A stretch of 64,000 nt of DNA. Origin: Saccharina japonica (Eukaryota; Sar; Phaeophyceae; Laminariales; Laminariaceae). A program made the translations under genes and the position numbers. The notes below the pieces were generated by a model that saw nothing but the letters and a program-made list of their open reading frames with translations, had not been told where the DNA came from and did not search any database. Shown piece after piece: positions 57,944 through 64,000 of the stretch. The first letter of the stretch is position 1, and each line of letters starts with the position of its first letter. The DNA is taken from NCBI GenBank assembly GCA_008828725.1, contig MEHQ01000633.1, positions 227,979-291,978 on the forward strand. The letters run 5' to 3'.

Positions 57944-60609
57944 GCTGCGGCCAGCCGAACCCAAAAACAATACCGACCAACATCGGACATTGTGAGCGTG
58001 TCGTTTGTTGCCCCCGCGCTACCCTCGCTCTGCTGTTCTGTAGTAGGTATCATGCCGAGATTTGGATGGCACTTCAGAGTCGATCGTCTATTTCAAGTGT
58101 TTTACGTACGAGAATAAACCTGGTGTTCGCTTGGCAAAATCGCATAGCGGGCCAGATATCCCCGTATTTTCCGGTCTCTTTTCCGGTTTCGATAAATAAA
58201 AACCTGGGTTTACACAAATAAAAACGGGTCTCGAGAAAGAAACCCGGATCTCGACAAGGAAACCCCGATCTCGCCAGACAATTTCGGGCCACCACCCCTC
58301 CCCTACGCCCACCCACNNCCCCCACACATTCACCCCACCCCACCCCACCCCCCCACCTGGCTGCCTAGCCTGCCGGACCCTCGTGTAGGCCCCGGCCAGA
58401 AGCCCGGACCAGCCTGATCGCTGCTCGCCGCAGAGCTAAGGGGCGAGTCCATCCTGTCGGAAATAACGCTGGAGTTGGCGTCCTGTTGGGTGCGGTACGG
58501 TTAGGACAAAAGAAAGGAAGGGTGTTGTCTCAGCGGAGTCCCGCCTTTGCCTCTTAAAATTTCGTTGTCGAAAGCGTGGGGAAACTTAGGGATTAGAGGA
58601 CACAGGACATAGGACAGGGGATTGTGGGGCAGGGGACGGGGGACGGGGAGGACAGAGGGTAGGGGACCGGGGACGGGGCAGACAGGGGGTAGGGGACAGG
58701 GTGGACAGACGGTATAGGGGACAGGGGACGGGGCGAACAGGGGGTAGGGGACAGGGGACGGGGAGAACAAAAGGGTAGCGGACAGGGGACAGGGGGCATA
58801 CCACAGGGGGGGGCGGGGGACTCAACACCGGGTTCGACCGCACGCGCCGGTCGACGCAATACACCCCCTGCCTCAGCGAACCACGAGATAAGCGTAAGGG
58901 CAGGGCAGGGCAGAGCACCGCAGAGCAGGGCAGGGCAACACGCTCACCTCCGGCATCCCCATACCACTCCCCCCGCCCATGAGCGCCACTCGGGACAGGT
59001 CGGACGACTGCTGCTGCTGGTGCCAAGCGATGTGGGGGTCGTCCGCCCCCGCCACTCGGCCTCGCAAGCGCGCCAGGCTCGCTTGCGCCGCCTGGTTTTA
59101 CGCACGCATGCACGCACGCAGGTGGCGGGAAGTCGTGGTGGGGCAACGAAGGGTAACGATATTGCCAAAGACCCGACGGCAAGGGCAATGACAAGGGAAG
59201 GAAGGGTGGTGGCGAGAAAGAACAAACGCGAGCCGGGGGGGGGGGAGGGGGGACTCATTTGTTGTTTGCTTTAATCATTTGACCATTGACCACGCATCCC
59301 TTTCGAGACGGAGCAAGCCGGGGGTGGGGGGGGGTCGGAAAAACGAGCCGTGCGGAGAGCCTCCCCCCAACAAACAACTCCATACAGTCCGGCATGGAAA
59401 CCCCAAAGTATTCGCGTGGGAAGTGGAGAGCACACCTTCAATCTCACAAGGGGGGGGGGGGGGTGTAACTCATGTCAGTGGCATCGCGTAGTCATATGCA
59501 CCATGACCCTCGCATTTCCTACAATGGCGGGGACGGCAGCACGTTGGCGTATTTCACCAACCGAGGGGGGGGGTGCTTGTACTAGTCGTGCAGCAGGCCG
59601 TCAGTCTGGAGCGGGGGCCAGGGGGGGACAGTCCCGAGGGGTTAACCTAGTTGGTTTAGTGTGGGTTGCTTCCCAGTGCCGCCGCACCGAGGGACAAAAA
59701 AACTGTTTCATTGCTTCACAACGCTACCGCATCGAGGACTGATATGGCTTGGGCGCTACTCGGCGGAAGGGGTCCAGGAGTGGTGGAAAAAGCGGAAGGC
59801 AGGACCTGTCAAAAAAAGCTAGCAGGTATATACCACGGTATGTATATTACGGGGCGCGATAGTAATTAAAACCTACGATGGACAATACAAAAACATATAT
59901 ATATACGAGTATTCCTCTGTGTTTTACTAACCATGTGGTTCTGACTATCACGGGGAACCATAGTAAATACGGAGGACCTACGGTATAGACAAAACCCTAT
60001 ATATTTCCCTATTCTTACTCGGAAAATGTGGTCCTATTTACCATGGTCCTCCGTAATTCTACTGCTGTAGGGTTTTCGGGAATAGGAGAGCGGTTTTTTG
60101 GCTCGCGGCAAGGACTATTGTGCCATTTTGGCCTGAACATGTTATTACCGAGGACCTTACAGTAAACAGGACCACATATTGTCAGCAAAAAAAGGGAAAT
60201 ATATAGGCTTTTGTGTGTCTACCGTACAAGGTCCTATTTACAATGCGGGCGGGCGGTCGGTCCGTCAAGAGGACCGACCGCGGTCTCCAACAATTCGTAG
60301 CACATTCGGTAAACAGACAACCGGACCAACCAAAACCAACAAGCAACAAAAAAAAAAAAAAAAAACTCTGCAAGTGTGGGAGCTCAACCCACTCAGAACT
60401 GAAAAAAAAATCTCACACTAATTCCAAGTAGTTTGTCCCCAAATTCGTGGGACCAGTTCTTAAGGGGTTAAGCGAGAACGAATGCGAGTTTCTAACTTAC
60501 ACGGCGCCCTTTTTCTTTTTTTTTTCAGCGGCCCTTTTTGAAATCACTGCTACGGTGGAGAGATATCGCGGATTTTTTTCCCCCGAGTTCCCCCTTGAGG
60601 GGCCCCCGC

Positions 60610-60640
<31 letters not shown>

Positions 60641-63137
60641 ACGATGCTGAGAAAAAAAGTCGACGCTTAACCTCCTCCGTCTATCGGAGGTGTGGTTCGA
60701 AAAATACTGCGAACAAAAATGACGGGTACCTGGTTTCACCATGAGGGGGAATCACTCAGTAGAAACATTACATTTGTGTCAGGAGGCGGAAAAAAAATGC
60801 AACCTCTATTGTAGCACGCGTCGTTACACACATTTCGATCGCGATAGTACGTATATACGTATATAGGTGTACCGCGTTTTTTTGTTTTGCTTTTTCACGA
60901 ACAATAGGATACGTACGTACGTACACCAACCATCCACCAGCAACGCACTCAAGTTGACGACAGTTACAAAATACCCTGCTTGAGCGCGAGTCCCTAGCGA
61001 CAGCCACACTATCTCTCGTTTACCCCCATCGCCCGGGGGATTCAAATAAAAAGGAACTCAAAACTCCGAACTTCCAACACTCCAAGTTCCACACCCTAAG
61101 ATAGCCCCCCCCACCCACCCTTTTGGCGGTCACCAAAGCTGGCGGTCGAGTAGATCATTTGTGCGGGGTGGAGAACCTTTGTTCCGCACAAGGGGAATGG
61201 TCGTATCACGTAGTGTTAATATGGTAAGGCGTCCGCGAGGCAGTTACATAGTAAAACCCATTGCTGTCTCCGGAAGTGGCCACACCAGAAATTAAATTAA
61301 CTCATTGAAGCTGTCGTCCATATGCAAGTCCGCCTCAGAGGCGGTTCTTAGCAGGATGCAGCTCACCCTCTATGCGACTCGCCCAATACCTCACGGCGCT
61401 TCGGGCTTGGTGCAAGCAATGTCTGCCTGGTTGGTGAAAACCCAACGTGCTCCGTCCCAGCATTGTAGGGGTTCGAGGGCCTATGGTCATACGACACCGG
61501 CCATGCATGAATATGAAGTACACCCCCCACCGCCCCCCCTCCAAAACGCCTCTCTCAAACCTGCAAGTTCGTGGCCAGCCTGACGCCGCTGGCCCGGGAG
61601 AGGCTGTGTAGCGACCGCTCGGCCATCATCACCACGCGCTCCAGTATGGTGGCTTGGTCGATCGCCTTCGGCATGAGACCGTACTGGAGGGCGTGCCCCA
61701 TGGCTTTGTGGCCGTCCCTCTCGGTCTCGAGGGCCTTGGCGAGGGAGATCATCTCCGACCGCGCGGCGAGGCGTTTTTTCTTGTGCACGTTCGCTTCTTC
61801 GATCTTGCCGAGAAGGCTATGTGTGTGTGATCATATATGCAAAACAAAAAAGCGACAGCGACAGGCGAAAATGACAAAGAGAAAATGAAAATGGATGCGG
61901 GAATGGGGCACGAAACTGGGTATGAAAATGAAAATGAAAAAATGAAAAACGAAAATGAAAAACATCGAGTGTGACATCAATGAGTACAAACGAAAACGAA
62001 AATGAAAAGGATTCAGAAATGAACATGAAACCAGCTACGAATATGAAAAATAAATAAATATGAAAACTAAAAACGAAAGTGAACACGAAACACGTCGAGT
62101 ATCAGTCAGCAATACATTGGGCAACAAGCATCAAACATGAAGCGTCAAGCTTAAAACATGACACACGAAGCATCAACACATCGAGCATGAACAGTCAGCA
62201 CACACCAAACAAAAATAAATCAACACACCCGGCACAAAGCAATCAACACACATCAAGCATGTAAGCATCAGCACCCCAAGCACAAAGCAATTTTTATTTT
62301 ATGTTTATCCTGCGGCGGATGGGTAACTATAAAGCTTAAGCCCTCCACACTTTCACGTCTCACTGCGTGTCGTGTCAATTCACTCCATGCCCCTCGGAAG
62401 TACCAGCCCCTGCTGCCTACTACTCCAGAGACTTGAGCATGTTGACCCGACCTGGCCCCCGAAGGGGCCCGGTGCGGTGGGGATAGCCACCAATCGAAAC
62501 ACATCAAGCGTGGAGCAACATATATCGAGCATCAAACGTGTCGAGGTATAAAAAACATAACACATCAAGCATCCAACATCAAACGTCAACCGCCAAGCAC
62601 CGAGCTCCAAACTACAAAAAAAACATCACGTACCGAGCACCAAGCGCAGAGCATCAAGCATGCACCAAGAAGGATATAAAAATCGCAAGCACCAAAACAT
62701 CAGGCGTAAACCATAAACCAAAATAACTACCAGGTATTAATAGGCATCAAGACACCAAACATCTGCCCCCAAGGATCGAGCATCAATAACCAAATACCCG
62801 ACTCAAGTACACGGTATCATTCGCATTCTACCCCCCCCGCCCCCCCCCCCCAATCCCTCACCCCCATGGTTTATGGTCATACGACTACGGCCATGCACGA
62901 AAACAAAGTAACCCCCCGCCCCCCATGGTCATACGACTATAGCCATGTATGACATGAGTACACCCCCCCCACCAACCCTACCCCACCTCCCCCCGTCCAC
63001 CATCAGCTGACGCTCGTATCTCCCGTGAGAGAACACACGCACCTTTGCTCCAGCCCCTGCGCCTTCTCCTCGCTCTGCCCCGTCTCGAGCGTCATGAGGT
63101 GCTGCAGCCTAGAGGTCTCGGCTTCCAGAGCCTCGTT
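52618..63137 (-). CDS. Coiled-coil protein of unknown family, seven exons seen, 5' end not found
   Basis: Exons in transcription order: 63137-63043, 61816-61561, 59091-58948, 58482-58357, 56624-56535, 54385-54173, 52743-52618. All junctions are GT-AG and phases agree: the first intron is phase 2, the rest phase 0. About 349 residues are seen. Exons 1-2 encode charged heptad-like helices (NEALEAETSRLQHLM, SLLGKIEEANVHKKKRLAAR, ISLAKALETERDGHKAMG, ILERVVMMAERSL). Then come a Gln/Ser-rich stretch (AWHQQQQSSDLSR), a Ser/Gly/Pro-rich stretch, another helix (DRVRRLESEMDRVSSG) and a C-terminal helix (AAQLDALENLETEIARGKY, stop). No signal peptide, membrane segment or catalytic motif is visible. A scaffold or cytoskeletal role is only a guess. 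Because five introns are phase 0, an unnoticed small phase-0 exon could be missing. Confidence 0.75.
54173..54385 (-). CDS. Coiled-coil gene, sixth exon (tentative)
   Basis: 71 codons, phase 0, acceptor TGTGGCAG|AGC and donor CCGGGC|GTGTAAG. It begins SVEQLAELVQVQASL, a plausible helix, then becomes low-complexity and ends in an acidic run (VEEEDEGVGPG). The phase fits both neighbours. A plus-strand reading frame over the same bases is an alternative, so confidence is moderate. Confidence 0.5.
54460..54706. mobile_element. Family A elements, partial and complete, with duplicated flank
   Basis: A truncated copy (54503-54560) and a complete copy (54597-54706) are each preceded by a near-identical 33-bp flank (AGAGATTGATACCACTATA and AGAGATTGGTACCACTGAT). 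This suggests a local tandem duplication, one copy later truncated. Confidence 0.65.
55726..56455. repeat. Tandem duplication of about 330-400 bp with (CAA)n
   Basis: TTTAGTATGGCCTACCAACC to TTCTCAGCAATATTCTC appears twice (from 55728 and from 56060), each with a variable ACAACAACA tract, in an intron of the coiled-coil gene. Confidence 0.75.
56535..56624 (-). CDS. Coiled-coil gene, fifth exon
   Basis: 30 codons, phase 0, acceptor CATTGCAG|GCG and donor TCGCAG|GTGAGC. It encodes AAKDSVYLDRVRRLESEMDR followed by VSSGLALVSQ, a clear coiled-coil helix. It starts with the same Ala-Ala lead as the third exon. Confidence 0.8.
57210..57332. repeat. 45-bp repeat, three units
   Basis: GTCGGACCTGGGCCAAGCCA plus TACACACTTTTG, three times. 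Confidence 0.75.
57549..57628. repeat. 80-base poly(G)
   Basis: Uninterrupted G run; a 40-base G run follows at 57902-57941 and others at 34789-34820 and 24668-24691. Such runs on the coding strand of nearby repeats are C tails. True length is uncertain because such tracts sequence poorly. Confidence 0.8.
58357..58482 (-). CDS. Coiled-coil gene, fourth exon
   Basis: 42 codons, phase 0, acceptor CCCAACAG|GAC and donor AGCCAG|GTGGGG. Low-complexity, Ser/Pro/Gly-rich (DRMDSPLSSAASSDQ), probably disordered. A G/C-rich minisatellite (58590-58810) lies in the intron upstream, two Ns (58317-58318) just downstream. Confidence 0.68.
58590..58810. repeat. About 40-bp G-rich minisatellite in coiled-coil gene intron
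   Basis: Units near GGGGACAGGGGACGGGG and ACAGGGGGTAG; five to six diverged units. Confidence 0.72.
58948..59091 (-). CDS. Coiled-coil gene, third exon
   Basis: 48 codons, phase 0, acceptor AAACCAG|GCG and donor CCGGAG|GTGAGC. It encodes AAQASLARLRGRVAG, then a four-Gln run (HIAWHQQQQSSDLSRVAL) and a Gly/Met-rich end. Confidence 0.75.
59236..59315 (-). mobile_element. LINE 3' tail fragment with C tract
   Basis: The same roughly 60-base tail in minus orientation, after a G-rich run at 59235-59252. It lies in an intron of the coiled-coil gene. Confidence 0.68.
59947..60245. mobile_element. Two family A elements in an intron of the coiled-coil gene
   Basis: Copies at 59947-60056 and 60143-60245 with the AGTAAAYAGGACC / GGTCCTATTTAC arms. 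Confidence 0.65.
60383..60471. repeat. Family B repeat in coiled-coil gene intron
   Basis: Starts TCAACCCACTCAGAACTG and ends CAGTTCTTAAGGGGTTAA. Confidence 0.7.
61110..61530 (+). mobile_element. Poly(C)-tailed dispersed repeat, plus-strand copy
   Basis: Same family in the opposite orientation, ending GAAGTACACCCCCCACCG next to a C-rich tract. It lies just downstream of the donor of the second coiled-coil exon. Confidence 0.75.
61561..61816 (-). CDS. Coiled-coil gene, second exon
   Basis: One base plus 85 codons, acceptor CACATAG|C and donor TTGCAG|GTTTGA. Residues are alpha-helical and Lys/Arg/Glu-rich in the first half (GKIEEANVHKKKRLAARSE), with a less charged middle (YGLMPKAIDQATILERVV). 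It is the longest exon and the best query for a family search. Confidence 0.82.
61900..62800. repeat. Low-complexity (GAAAAT)n and (CATCAAGCA)n region
   Basis: Degenerate GAAAATGAAA tract (61870-62090), then short units with CATCAAGCA / CATCGAGCA (62120-62790), in the first seen intron of the coiled-coil gene. Confidence 0.7.
62862..62985 (+). mobile_element. Poly(C)-tailed repeat tails, two in tandem
   Basis: Two terminal fragments of about 45 bases (ATGGTCATACGACTACGGCC and a near copy at 62928), each running into a C tract. Other short tails: 35268-35310, 39116-39260, 45772-45812 and 59448-59560, all in minus orientation. Confidence 0.65.
63043..63137 (-). CDS. Coiled-coil gene, first supported exon
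   Basis: 31 codons plus two bases, acceptor CGCCTCAG|AAC and donor CAAAG|GTGCGT. It encodes NEALEAETSRLQHLMTLETG and ends QSEEKAQGLEQ, a strongly helical, charged segment. The split Ser codon (AG + C) is completed in the next exon. Upstream exons must exist because there is no start codon here. Confidence 0.78.
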
Positions 63138-63839
63138 CTGAGGCGAAGATTTCATACATATACACACGTCGCAGGCACAGAAACAAGGGAACAAAAACAA
63201 AAACATATTTTTCAACATTTTTGTAACATGGAAAAATAGAAATAAATGTTGTACGGACAACATTTTTATAAAAAGAAAAGACAAAAATATACGAGTATAT
63301 GTTTTGAACATTTTATTATGAAAAAAAGAAAGAAGAAACACACATCAACACACACGCACACAGAGACATAAGCAATCGCAGGGTAGCGAAAACAATGACG
63401 GGGGTAGAATGAGGCGGGCTGCGGTGGGAGTGGGGACTGGGGTGAGGTGGGGTGGTGTGGGGGTGGGGGGCGACGATGGGAGTAAGGGGGTTACGGGCAG
63501 CGGTAGGGGCGGAAAGTGGTGGAGGCGCGCAGAGGGGGCGGAGGAGCACCCACAACAACAGGGGCAGAGAAGGCACATGCGTTGCCGAGACAGACATCAG
63601 GGTCACCGCAGAGTCCGCCGCGTGTGTCACGCCACAGCCCGCGCCGCACCGCGCCGTGCCATACCACAACCCACAACACCGCAAACGAGCAACGCTGACT
63701 ACGAGCTGGTTGCGCAGAGGGATGCGGCGTGCCGCGCATGAGGTGGCGACGGAGTGCATGAGATGACACCGGAGCTGCGGCGGCGCTTGCTTCGGTTCGG
63801 TTTATTAGTTTGGTTCGGCATTTTCGCAAACTGCTTCGA

Positions 63840-63910
63840 CTACGTGCGTACCTGCGGCGACGCCACAGTTCGAGAGCGTGCTGTGGCCCCCCGAAAGTCA
63901 TCGGCGGTGA
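63840..63910 (-). CDS. Possible further upstream exon of the coiled-coil gene
   Basis: A GC-rich stretch ends in a good donor (CGCCGCAG|GTACGC at about 63853) and could encode RGATARSRTVASPQ in the phase needed by the next exon, or GGPQHALELWRRR in another phase. No convincing acceptor or start is seen before the C run that closes the window. Confidence 0.3.
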
Positions 63911-64000
63911 AAAACAAAGGGGGGTAAACGCGCGCCAGGGTCGATATAATCGCGAACCTTACCCCCTCTCGCCTCTGCCCCCCCCCCCCCCCCCCCCCCC

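Noticed and set aside
63316-63759. 147-codon minus-strand frame upstream of the coiled-coil exons
   Set aside because: Low-complexity Pro/His/Ser-rich, no phase-compatible splice sites. Most likely intron.

Overview
The window is eukaryotic nuclear DNA: split genes with GT-AG introns, GC-rich exons in long repeat-filled introns, and very many transposon remnants, satellites and long G/C homopolymers. The one gene that can be named encodes a Der/EngA GTPase whose N-terminus looks like the bipartite plastid presequence of algae with secondary red plastids (hydrophobic signal peptide ending A|W, then a basic Ser/Arg-rich stretch). This points to a photosynthetic stramenopile, most likely a brown alga. 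The assignment rests on this presequence and general genome style, so it is an inference. No bacterial operon, CRISPR array, rRNA or intact tRNA gene was seen.

Layout. Positions 1-34,000 hold no gene I can support. They are dispersed repeats (a LINE 3' part, an unclassified poly(C)-tailed repeat, tRNA-derived SINEs, several short terminal-inverted-repeat elements), microsatellites, minisatellites and a 284-base assembly gap. Positions 34,069-51,204, minus strand, hold a plastid-type Der GTPase gene with 12 recognisable exons over 17 kb. Every junction fits in reading phase except around one stretch, where the core of the second GTPase domain (G2-G4) is missing from the assembled sequence. Positions 52,618 to beyond 63,137, minus strand, hold a second split gene with seven exons seen: a coiled-coil, Ser/Gln-rich protein of unknown family whose 5' end lies beyond the supported exons. 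The two genes are head-to-tail, about 1.4 kb apart.

Role. Der binds 50S ribosomal precursors, so the first gene probably serves plastid ribosome assembly. I see no functional link to its neighbour.

Most notable patterns: (1) two repeat families, one of them a LINE, share a similar 3' tail of roughly 60-75 bases that runs into a C tract at nearly every copy; (2) the 9-mer TACCAGGTA (or its complement) occurs 19 times in 64 kb against about 0.5 expected; (3) the missing Der core coincides with truncated repeat copies joined at G runs; (4) several nested or inverted repeat structures. I found no clearly new functional system.
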